From the NCBI GenBank assembly GCA_025935475.1, contig JAICVE010000231.1:1-5106 (forward strand): a DNA stretch of 5,106 nt, written 5' to 3'. The position numbers were made by a program, and so were the translations under genes. The first letter of the stretch is position 1. Each line of letters starts with the position of its first letter. Below the pieces are notes generated by a model. That model was not told the origin of the DNA and did no database searches. It worked only from the letters and a program-made list of their open reading frames with translations. The DNA is from Nitrospira sp. GTDB lineage: Bacteria > Nitrospirota > Nitrospiria > Nitrospirales > Nitrospiraceae. This document shows, one piece after another, positions 1 to 5,008 of the stretch.

Positions 1-1516
1 CGACCGGCTTCGCATTGATCAAGTCGTGCGGTAGCACTGTCTCCATGTCAAGAAGATTCATCCGCTCCTTGATGCTGCGCTCCATACGGACAAGACCGAG
101 CCGGAACTGATTTTCCAGCAGTTCTCCAACGGACCGGACCCGGCGATTTCCCAAGTGATCAATGTCGTCGATTTCGCCTTTCCCCATCTTGAGATTGACG
201 AGGTAGCGGATGACTTCAACAATGTCCTGGGACGTCAACGTTCGTTGCTCCAACGGAAGATCCAAAAGCAGTTTCTTGTTTAGCTTCAATCGCCCAACCG
301 GAGAAAGGTCATAGCGCTTGGAGTTCAAGAACAAATTATCGAAGAGCGCCCGGGCAGTTTCGACCGATGGCGTCTCTCCCGGCCGCAGACGCCGGTAGAT
401 CTCCACCATGGCTTCTTCCTTTGACACCGTCCGTTCCATCTCGAGCGTGTCGAGAATGACGGGCGTCGAGGTGGCCCCGTCAAAGAAGATGACTTTGAAT
501 TCTTCGATTTCGCTCTCAAGGATCTTTTCGATCATCTCGGCGGTCAAACGTTGATTTTTCTCCACCAGCTTGTTCTTCTTGGCATCGACCACTTCACTCA
601 AGACCGCCCGTCCGACCAGCTCGCTGGGCGCCACAGGAATCTCTTTGACCCCGGCCGCCTTGAGTTTGGCGATGATGCCCTTCGTCAGCTTGGCGCCTTC
701 CCGCACGAGCGGTTCTTTGCCGCTCTTGTCCACAACCTCCGTTGAAGCACGCATTCCCTGATGGATCTCGGGATCTAGCTTGCGCAACAGCTTGCCCTTG
801 ACCACCCGAATCTCCTCAACGGGGTAGTACATTTTCAGCAGGTCGTCGCTTGAAAAGCCGAAGGCCTTGAGCAAAATCGTCACAGGCATCTTTCGCCGGC
901 GGTCGATGCGGACGTACAGGATGTCGCGCGCATCGAACTCGAAATCCAGCCATGACCCGCGGTACGGAATGATGCGGGCGCTGTACAGCACCTTGCCGCT
1001 GGCATGGGTGCGGCCTTTGTCGTGCGTGAAGGAGGCGCCGGGCGACCGGTGCAGCTGACTCACCACGACGCGTTCGGTTCCATTGACGATGAACGTGCCG
1101 CGTTCGGTCATCAGGGGCAATTCTCCGACATAGACCTCCTGCTCGCGCACGTCGAGCACCTTCTTCTTCGGGCCCTTGTCTTCCTTGTCGAAGACCACGA
1201 GCCGCACGCGCAGCTTGAGCGGCACAGCGAAGGTCATGCCTTGCTCCAGGCATTCACGCTCGTCGTACTTGGGCGTTCCGAGCGTGTAGCTCGTGAATTC
1301 AAGGATCGCCGTATTGTTGTAATCGGGAATCGGAAACACGCTGGCCAAAGCGGCCTGCAATCCGTGATCTTTTCGTCGTTCCGGCTCGACTTCGAACTGG
1401 AGGAATTCCTCGTAGGAACGCTTCTGGATCTCGATGAGATCCGGAATATCAATGCTGGTCCGGATACGGGAAAAATCCTTCCGTTCGACGAACTCTTGTA
1501 GAGTCGTTTCGGGCAT
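1..1516 (-). CDS. rpoB: RNA polymerase beta subunit, N-terminal 505 codons (runs off the window)
   Basis: Beta subunit of DNA-dependent RNA polymerase, which with beta' forms the catalytic cleft of the cytoplasmic enzyme. I translated the minus strand from 1516 to 1 and found 505 uninterrupted codons. The product starts MPETTLQEFVERKDFSRIR and follows the family closely: GTFIVNGTERVVVSQLHRSPG around residues 140-160, SGKVLYSARIIPYRGSWLDFE around 170-190, and DDIDHLGNRRVRSVGE around 450-465. E. coli RpoB has 1342 residues, so about 60% of the gene is missing. The window stops at NAKPV, just before the main rifampicin-resistance cluster (E. coli 507-533), so resistance positions there cannot be read. 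The ATG at 1516 is supported by GGAGG at 1525-1529, 8 bases upstream. It follows rplL by 80 bases and is probably cotranscribed with it, with rpoC expected downstream. No frameshift or odd composition seen. Confidence 0.98.
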   Translation of the reverse strand, partial: MPETTLQEFVERKDFSRIRTSIDIPDLIEIQKRSYEEFLQFEVEPERRKDHGLQAALASVFPIPDYNNTAILEFTSYTLGTPKYDERECLEQGMTFAVPLKLRVRLVVFDKEDKGPKKKVLDVREQEVYVGELPLMTERGTFIVNGTERVVVSQLHRSPGASFTHDKGRTHASGKVLYSARIIPYRGSWLDFEFDARDILYVRIDRRRKMPVTILLKAFGFSSDDLLKMYYPVEEIRVVKGKLLRKLDPEIHQGMRASTEVVDKSGKEPLVREGAKLTKGIIAKLKAAGVKEIPVAPSELVGRAVLSEVVDAKKNKLVEKNQRLTAEMIEKILESEIEEFKVIFFDGATSTPVILDTLEMERTVSKEEAMVEIYRRLRPGETPSVETARALFDNLFLNSKRYDLSPVGRLKLNKKLLLDLPLEQRTLTSQDIVEVIRYLVNLKMGKGEIDDIDHLGNRRVRSVGELLENQFRLGLVRMERSIKERMNLLDMETVLPHDLINAKPV

Positions 1517-1524
1517 TCCGCAGT

Positions 1525-1530
1525 CCTCCA
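1525..1530 (-). promoter_or_regulatory. rpoB ribosome binding site
   Basis: On the minus strand the sequence TGGAGG lies 8 bases before the ATG at 1516. It is a strong Shine-Dalgarno match and fixes the rpoB start. No other in-frame start with a comparable site is nearby. Confidence 0.85.
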
Positions 1531-1548
1531 CTACATATGGTTGGGCTT

Positions 1549-1573
1549 GGGCACCCGTTCGTCACGGGTGCCC
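1549..1573 (-). promoter_or_regulatory. Stem-loop in the rplL-rpoB intergenic region (possible attenuator or processing site)
   Basis: The bases 1549-1558 (GGGCACCCGT on the plus strand) pair perfectly with 1564-1573, giving a 10-bp GC-rich stem with a 5-base loop. In the operon transcript it starts 24 bases after the rplL stop and ends about 20 bases before the rpoB Shine-Dalgarno. It is not followed by a U-run (the next transcript bases are AAGCCCAACC), so it is not a standard intrinsic terminator. In E. coli the rplL-rpoB gap carries a partial terminator and an RNase III processing site that lower rpoBC relative to ribosomal protein output. A similar role here is inferred from position only. 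Confidence 0.6.
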
Positions 1574-1596
1574 GCAGATGCTGAACGGGACCGAGC

Positions 1597-1998
1597 TTAC
1601 TTAATTTCGACCTTTGCGCCGCTCTCTTCGAGCTTCTTCTTCATGGCATCGGACTCTTCCTTGGTCGCGCCCGTCTTGACGGGCTTCGGAGCGCCCTCGA
1701 CCAGATCTTTGGCTTCCTTGAGTCCCAGGCTCGTGAGTTCACGAACCACCTTGATGACCTGAATTTTCTTGTCGGCCGGGGCAGAGGCGAGAATGACGTC
1801 AAACGCCGTCTTCTCTTCGGCCGGAGCAGCAGCAGCTCCACCGGCGGCAGGCGCCGCCGCAATGGCGACGGGAGCGGCGGCCGTAACTCCGAAACGGCTC
1901 TCCAACCCCTTCACCAACTCGGCCAAATCCAGCACGCTCATGCTCTCAATGGCCTTGATCAACTCCTCCTGCGATAACTTCGTAGCTGTGGCTGACAT
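1597..1998 (-). CDS. rplL: 50S ribosomal protein L7/L12 (bL12), in frame with upstream rplJ
   Basis: Multi-copy stalk protein of the 50S subunit; its C-terminal domain recruits and activates translational GTPases (EF-Tu, EF-G, IF2). From the ATG at 1998 the product has 133 residues. Residues 1-38 form the helical dimerisation domain that binds L10 (starts MSATATKLSQEELIKAIESM). Residues 39-61 are an Ala/Pro/Gly-rich hinge. Residues 62-133 are the globular domain with FDVIL, KIQVIKVVREL, LGLKEAKDLVE and a C-terminal GAKVEIK. Length is slightly above the common 120-130. The start is supported by AAAGGAG 8 bases upstream and by homology. There is no stop between rplJ and this ATG, so the gene is also readable as the C-terminal part of a 311-residue L10-L12 product. 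Stop codon is TAA. Confidence 0.97.
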   Translation of the reverse strand: MSATATKLSQEELIKAIESMSVLDLAELVKGLESRFGVTAAAPVAIAAAPAAGGAAAAPAEEKTAFDVILASAPADKKIQVIKVVRELTSLGLKEAKDLVEGAPKPVKTGATKEESDAMKKKLEESGAKVEIK

Positions 1999-2532
1999 GT
2001 CCCCTTCTCCTTTCCGTTTATCCTGAATGGCTGCAATGACTCTCACAAACTTTGTCAACACTGCGTTCAAGGTATAGACGACGCCACGGATCGGCCCCTG
2101 CATCGCCGACAGCAGCATCGAGATCAACACTTCCTTCTTGGGGAGCTTGGCGACGGCCGCCAATTCCGCCGGCTGTAGGACCTTGCCCTCGAGGACGCCG
2201 AGCATGATCCGAATCTTTTCCTCGCGCTTTTCGGCGGCGATGAAGTCCTTGAGGATCTTCGTCGGCAACACCGGATCGTCGTAGCCGATGATGACACCGG
2301 TGGGCCCTTTCAGATACGCCTTCAACCCGGCCACGGTCGTGCCCTCGGCCGCTCTGATCGCCAGTGTATTCTTGACGACCTTGTATTCGGCCTTCGCTCC
2401 CCGTAACTGCTTGCGCAGTTCCGTGACGTGGTTGACCGGGAGGCCCGCACATTCGGTGACGATCGCCAACCGCGCACGACCGAACTTTTCCGTCAGTTCC
2501 GCAACCGCTGTGGCTTTCGCTTCCTTCTTCAT
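1999..2532 (-). CDS. rplJ: 50S ribosomal protein L10 (uL10); frame lacks its own stop and continues into rplL
   Basis: L10 anchors the L7/L12 stalk to 23S rRNA beside L11. The L10 part spans 178 codons from ATG 2532. Its N-terminal globular domain (about 1-135) includes LTEKFGRARLAIVTE, ELRKQLR, EYKVVKNTLAIRAA (about 49-62) and LKGPTGVIIGYDDP (about 74-87). A long C-terminal helix (about 136-173, PIRGVVYTLNAVLTKFVRV) is the binding platform for L12 dimers. The family normally ends at a point equal to the DKRKGEG here. No stop follows, and the frame runs on through the rplL ATG to TAA at 1599-1597, 311 residues in total. I give only the L10 part as coordinates. The start has AAAAGGGG 5 bases upstream. 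It begins 35 bases after the rplA stop. Whether the protein is really fused, or a stop was lost by error, cannot be decided here. Confidence 0.93.
2007..2013 (-). promoter_or_regulatory. Internal ribosome binding site for rplL inside the end of rplJ
   Basis: The minus strand reads AAAGGAG here, 8 bases before the rplL ATG at 1998, a near-ideal Shine-Dalgarno. The same bases are read in the L10 frame as codons for Lys-Gly-Glu. It therefore allows separate initiation of L7/L12 even when ribosomes do not terminate at the end of rplJ, and it decides the rplL start. Confidence 0.85.
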
Positions 2533-2567
2533 CTCATCCCCTTTTGTCTAGACCGCGGGCTCGACGC

Positions 2568-3260
2568 CTAGCTCCACTGCTTCGCCAGGGCCACCGCGTC
2601 CAATTTCACTCCTGGCCCCATCGTGCTGGAAAGGGTCACGCTCTTGAGATAGCGGCCCTTGCACGAGGCGGGTTTGGCCTTCACGACAGACTCTAAGACC
2701 GCGGACGCGTTGTCGTAGAGTTGCTCCGGCTGGAACGACACCTTGCCGACCGGCACTTGAACAATCCCGGCCTTTTCCACCTTGTACTCGACCCGGCCTT
2801 TTCGAATCTCTGCGACGGCCTTGCCGACCTCGAAGGTCACCGTCCCGGTTTTCGGATTCGGCATGAGACCGCGAGGACCCAATTGCTTGCCGAGCTTGCC
2901 GACCGAGGCCATCAAATCCGGCGTCGCGATCGCATAATCGAAATCCATCCAGCCGCCCTTGATCTTCTCCATGAGATCATCGGCGCCGACGAAATCCGCA
3001 CCGGCCTGGCGCGCTTCCTGTTCCTTTTCCCCCTTCGCGAAGACGATCACCCGTACCTTCTTGCCTGTGCCATGAGGAAGAGACGTTGTCCCGCGCACCA
3101 TCTGGTCCGAACGCTTTGGATCGACACCCAGCCGGATCGCCAGATCGACGGACTCATCGAATTTCGCGTATGCCGAACTTTTGACCAGCGCGACGGCATC
3201 TCGGAGCGCGTACGGACGCGGTTCCATCTTCGTCAGCGCGGCCTTCATTTTCTTGCCCAT
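2568..3260 (-). CDS. rplA: 50S ribosomal protein L1 (uL1)
   Basis: L1 binds 23S rRNA at the mobile L1 stalk near the E site and helps release deacylated tRNA; in many bacteria it also represses its own rplKA mRNA. From the ATG at 3260 the product has 230 residues, the usual length. Clear signatures are LRDAVALVKSSAYAKFDESV, RLGVDPKRSDQMVRGTTSLP, HGTGKKVRVIVFAKG, the family motif KQLGPRGLMPNPKTGTV around 125-141, and KAGIVQVPVGKVSF around 163-176. An in-frame GTG directly precedes the ATG (position 3263). I prefer the ATG because AAGGAG at 3269-3274 is 8 bases from it and only 5 from the GTG. Stop is TAG. It follows rplK closely (23 bases) and precedes rplJ by 35. Confidence 0.97.
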   Translation of the reverse strand: MGKKMKAALTKMEPRPYALRDAVALVKSSAYAKFDESVDLAIRLGVDPKRSDQMVRGTTSLPHGTGKKVRVIVFAKGEKEQEARQAGADFVGADDLMEKIKGGWMDFDYAIATPDLMASVGKLGKQLGPRGLMPNPKTGTVTFEVGKAVAEIRKGRVEYKVEKAGIVQVPVGKVSFQPEQLYDNASAVLESVVKAKPASCKGRYLKSVTLSSTMGPGVKLDAVALAKQWS

Positions 3261-3283
3261 CACAAATACTCCTTGCGTTGTCG

Positions 3284-3709
3284 TTACCCCTGAACCACGA
3301 CCCCCATGCTGCGGGCGGTCCCTTCGATGATCTTGACGGCGCCCTCGAGATCAGCTGCGTTCAAATCGGCCATCTTCTTTTGTGCAATTTCCGTCAGCTG
3401 CTTGCGCGTGATCTTGCCGACCTTATCCTTCTGTGGCACGCCGGATCCCTTGATGATACCGGCCGCTTTCTTGAGCAAATCGGAGGCCGGTGGCGTCTTC
3501 ATGATGAAGGTGAACGATCGGTCTTTGTAGACGGTGATGATCACCGGGATGATGCTGTCCCCTTCCTTTTGGGTCTTAGCGTTGAACTGCTTGCAAAATT
3601 CCATGATGTTCACGCCGTGCTGGCCCAAGGAAGGGCCGACCGGAGGAGCCGGGTTCGCCTTTCCTGCCGGAATCTGCAACTTGATCTGAGCCGATACTTC
3701 CTTCGCCAT
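3284..3709 (-). CDS. rplK: 50S ribosomal protein L11 (uL11)
   Basis: L11 binds the GTPase-associated region of 23S rRNA (around helices 43/44) together with the L10-L12 stalk, and is needed for RelA activation in bacteria that have it. The product is 141 residues, close to E. coli L11 (142). The N-terminal domain carries KLQIPAGKANPAPPVGPSLG with prolines at 20, 22, 23 and 26, the last segment being where thiostrepton contacts L11; these prolines are intact. Next come GVNIMEFCKQFNAKT and ITVYKDRSFTF. The rRNA-binding C-terminal domain (about 76-141) has KVGKITRKQLTEIAQKKM and ends IEGTARSMGVVVQG. The ATG at 3709 has AGAGGAG 6 bases upstream. This site overlaps the nusG stop codon, implying translational coupling with nusG. 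Stop is TAA. Confidence 0.98.
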   Translation of the reverse strand: MAKEVSAQIKLQIPAGKANPAPPVGPSLGQHGVNIMEFCKQFNAKTQKEGDSIIPVIITVYKDRSFTFIMKTPPASDLLKKAAGIIKGSGVPQKDKVGKITRKQLTEIAQKKMADLNAADLEGAVKIIEGTARSMGVVVQG

Positions 3710-3721
3710 GCGCTACTCCTC

Positions 3722-4297
3722 TTATATACGTTCGACCTGCAGGAATCCGAGTTCGACGGGCGTTGAACGGCCGAAGATGCTGACCATGACCTTCAGGCGA
3801 TTATGGTCCTGATCGACTTCATCGACGATCCCGTTGAAGCCCAGAAATGGTCCATCGACGATACGGACGTTGTCAGTTTTAATGAATTTGACTTGCTCAC
3901 GGGGTCCGGCGCTGCCCGCATCGACTTGCTTCAACAATTCAGCGACTTCCTCATTCGTTAACGGAGTCGGCTGTGCCCCGCCGCCGACAAAGCCGGTGAC
4001 CTTGGGCGTTTCCTTGATCATTTGAAGCGTTTCATCGGTCACTGGTGTTTCTAACTCGACGAGGACATAGCCGGGGAAAAATTTCCGCCGCGAGGTCCGC
4101 CGTTTGCCGTCCTTGATTTCGATGACGTCCTCTGTCGGAACCAGGACCTGTCCCATCTTTTCCGTGAGGGCCATCTGGTTGGCCCGTTCGAGCAAACTGG
4201 TTTTCACGCGTCCCTCGAAGCCGGCATAGGTATGGATGACGTACCAGTTTTTTCCCGTGCCCGTCTTCGGTTCCTTGGTTGATAGACTCTCACTCAT
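3722..4297 (-). CDS. nusG: Transcription termination/antitermination factor NusG
   Basis: NusG binds the RNA polymerase clamp, affects pausing, and links polymerase to Rho or to ribosomal S10. The product from ATG 4297 has 191 residues, somewhat longer than E. coli NusG (181), partly through an N-terminal polar tail of about 16 residues. The NGN domain starts at NWYVIHTYAGFE (17-28) and includes VLVPTEDVIEI (51-61) and FPGYVLVELE (74-83). The C-terminal KOW domain shows VRIVDGPFLGFNGIVDEVD (134-152) and FGRSTPVELGFLQVERI (165-181 onwards to the end). The start is fixed by a 4-base ATGA overlap with the secE stop and by TGGGGA 7 bases upstream. An in-frame TTG at 4318 would lie further inside secE and is less likely. 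Gene order secE-nusG-rplK is the conserved bacterial one. Confidence 0.98.
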   Translation of the reverse strand: MSESLSTKEPKTGTGKNWYVIHTYAGFEGRVKTSLLERANQMALTEKMGQVLVPTEDVIEIKDGKRRTSRRKFFPGYVLVELETPVTDETLQMIKETPKVTGFVGGGAQPTPLTNEEVAELLKQVDAGSAGPREQVKFIKTDNVRIVDGPFLGFNGIVDEVDQDHNRLKVMVSIFGRSTPVELGFLQVERI

Positions 4298-4488
4298 ATG
4301 ATTTTCCCCACCAGCCAAGATAAGAACGAATCGATGACTGAAAGATAGATCGACATGAGCACGCAGAACACGATCACAACCGTTGTAGATCCGATGGTCT
4401 CCGCCTTCGTTGGAAAGGAGACCTTCTTGAGTTCATTGCGTACATCGCTGAGAAACTCTTTGATGTTTTCGATCATCCTCGTAAACAT
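4294..4488 (-). CDS. secE: Preprotein translocase subunit SecE
   Basis: SecE clamps SecY in the inner-membrane SecYEG channel. The product is 64 residues, the short one-helix form found in most bacteria, unlike the three-helix E. coli protein. Residues 1-30 hold the cytoplasmic amphipathic segment with the family core DVRNELKKVSFPTKAET (about 15-31). The usual Trp before the Pro is Phe here, a conservative change. Residues about 34-60 form one hydrophobic membrane segment (VVIVFCVLMSIYLSVID and on). The ATG at 4488 has GAGGGAG about 9 bases upstream; a second in-frame ATG at codon 5 has a purine-rich stretch too close to serve it. The TGA stop overlaps the nusG start. It lies 240 bases after tRNA-Trp, across a region of repeated hairpins. 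Confidence 0.95.
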   Translation of the reverse strand: MFTRMIENIKEFLSDVRNELKKVSFPTKAETIGSTTVVIVFCVLMSIYLSVIDSFLSWLVGKII

Positions 4489-4525
4489 TGACGACGACTC
4501 CCTCTCAACTAGGCCAACCCTTTAT

Positions 4526-4557
4526 CCGTCTACCAGGAACTATCCAATGGCAGCCGG
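4526..4557 (-). other. Stem-loop of repeat unit nearest secE
   Basis: Bases 4526-4535 pair with 4548-4557 around a 12-base loop. Read as operon RNA (minus strand) there are nine pairs including one G-U, and one G-A mismatch. Read as plus-strand RNA there would be two mismatches. The size (32 bases) and loop wording match the hairpin at 4680-4711. Confidence 0.55.
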
Positions 4558-4604
4558 CACGAGCAAGCTTCACCCTAAAGTAGAACCCCACATAAGGCGC
4601 TTAT

Positions 4605-4634
4605 CCCGTCGGGCTCAAGTGCGTAGCCTCCGGG
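4605..4634 (-). other. Stem-loop of central repeat unit
   Basis: Two 4-bp helices (4605-4608 with 4631-4634, and 4612-4615 with 4625-4628) are separated by a small internal loop and close a 9-base loop. It sits 2 bases from the decamer copy at 4637-4646, the same relative place as in the other two units. Pairing is weaker than in its neighbours, so this one is tentative. Confidence 0.4.
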
Positions 4635-4679
4635 TCGAGCAAGCTTCTTATTCAGACCCAACCCCTAAAGGTGCTCCAT

Positions 4680-4711
4680 CCGTCTGCCGAGAACCATCTG
4701 ATGGCAGACGG
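4680..4711 (-). other. Perfect 9-bp stem-loop of repeat unit nearest tRNA-Trp
   Basis: CCGTCTGCC at 4680-4688 is the exact reverse complement of 4703-4711, with a 14-base loop. In the transcript it lies about 18 bases downstream of the encoded CCA of tRNA-Trp. It is not followed by a U-run, so it does not look like an intrinsic terminator. It could mark the boundary for tRNA 3' processing or protect the secE mRNA 5' end. Confidence 0.65.
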
Positions 4712-4728
4712 TACGAGCGAGCTTGGGG

Positions 4729-4803
4729 TGGCAGGGGCACTAGGATTTGAACCCAGACTCTCGGTTTTGGAGACCGATGTGCTGCCATTAACACCATGCC
4801 CCT
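4729..4803 (-). tRNA. trpT: tRNA-Trp (anticodon CCA)
   Basis: The minus strand folds as a complete tRNA of 75 bases. The acceptor stem is AGGGGCA paired with TGCCCCT, the D stem GTGT/GCAC, the anticodon stem TCGGT/ACCGA with loop CTCCAAA (anticodon CCA, tryptophan), and the T stem CTGGG/CCTAG around TTCAAAT. The discriminator base is G, as in bacterial tRNA-Trp, and the 3' CCA is encoded. It shares the E. coli tRNA-Trp acceptor start AGGGGC and the whole anticodon loop. It lies 31 bases after rpmG and upstream of secE on the same strand, with no promoter or terminator that I can see between, so it is probably cut out of the operon transcript. Confidence 0.97.
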
Positions 4804-4834
4804 CTACGTCGCGATTCTGAGCTGCCTAGAACCC

Positions 4835-4984
4835 TTACTTTACTTCCTTGTGAGGCGTGTGCTTCCGGCAGAACTTGCAAAACTTGTTTCGTTCCAACCG
4901 ATCCGGATCGTTTTTCTTGTTTTTCATCGTCGAATAGTTACGCTGCTTGCAGGCCGTGCAGGCCAAGTCGATGATTTCTCGCAT
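4835..4984 (-). CDS. rpmG: 50S ribosomal protein L33 (bL33), zinc-binding type
   Basis: Small 50S protein near the E site. The product has 49 residues and starts MREIIDLACTACKQRNYSTM. Two CxxC pairs, Cys9/Cys12 and Cys36/Cys39, form the zinc ribbon of the C+ class of L33; the family core NKKNDPDRLERNKFCKFC is clear and the end is HTPHKEVK. Some bacteria carry a second, zinc-free copy used under zinc starvation; whether this one does cannot be seen here. The ATG at 4984 has AAGGGGA at 4991-4997, 6 bases upstream, and follows the tuf stop by 24 bases. Gene order tuf-rpmG-tRNA-Trp-secE is common in bacteria. Confidence 0.96.
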   Translation of the reverse strand: MREIIDLACTACKQRNYSTMKNKKNDPDRLERNKFCKFCRKHTPHKEVK

Positions 4985-5008
4985 CTCCTGTCCCCTTCGC
5001 TCGCCGAG

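Larger units (their letters stand above)
4511..4724 (-). repeat. Three diverged tandem units of about 77 bases, each with a decamer and a stem-loop
   Basis: The non-coding DNA between tRNA-Trp and secE is not random. The decamer GAGC[A/G]AGCTT occurs at 4561-4570, 4637-4646 and 4715-4724, spaced 76 and 78 bases. Next to each copy, 2-3 bases away, is a potential hairpin of 30-32 bases. The outer units are clearly duplicates: 4524-4570 and 4678-4724 match at 38 of 47 positions without gaps, and eight of the nine differences are transitions. A tail of the form CCAACCC(C)TAAAG-like sequence also recurs (4514-4524, 4571-4579, 4658-4669). The central unit has diverged further. No coding sense is apparent, and I know no named family for it. 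It could be a processing or regulatory RNA segment or a local duplication. Confidence 0.7.

Noticed and set aside
551..1501. Several plus-strand open frames opposite rpoB
   Set aside because: They lie opposite a fully conserved rpoB frame, resemble no family I know, and lack convincing ribosome binding sites. They are by-products of GC-rich codon use.
1531..1536. A minus-strand ATG-TAG start-stop pair upstream of rpoB
   Set aside because: It has no Shine-Dalgarno before it and lies just upstream of the rpoB ribosome binding site; probably chance.
2546..2558. Adjacent palindromes GTCTAGAC and CCGCGG before rplJ
   Set aside because: They are short and overlapping, are common by chance in GC-rich DNA, and nothing links them to a known operator.
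3710..3721. L1 autoregulatory operator before rplK
   Set aside because: The nusG-rplK gap is only 12 bases, and I could not identify an L1-type RNA target by eye.
2721..3766. Long plus-strand open frames opposite rplA, rplK and nusG (up to 190 codons)
   Set aside because: They are antisense shadows of strongly recognised ribosomal protein and nusG genes, with Arg/His/Leu-rich translations typical of reversed coding frames.
4298..4318. Upstream TTG start that would extend NusG by 7 residues
   Set aside because: The ATG overlapping the secE stop (ATGA) with TGGGGA 7 bases upstream is a better start, and the extension reads inside secE.
4495..4724. Repeat units as relics of duplicated tRNA genes, because the period is near tRNA length
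   Set aside because: I could not align the units with the neighbouring tRNA-Trp, and they lack a recognisable T-loop GTTCRANYC and an acceptor stem.
4511..4724. CRISPR array, suggested by the evenly spaced decamer
   Set aside because: The repeated core is only 10 bases long, the intervening sequence is itself related between units, and no cas genes are present.
4507..4728. A sigma-70 promoter for secE in the non-coding region
   Set aside because: The best candidates (TTGAGC or TTGGAT with TATGTG- or GATAAA-like boxes) match poorly in sequence or spacing. None is good enough to report.
4355..4750. Plus-strand open frame of 131 codons
   Set aside because: It crosses secE, the hairpin repeats and the 3' part of tRNA-Trp on the opposite strand and has no recognisable product.
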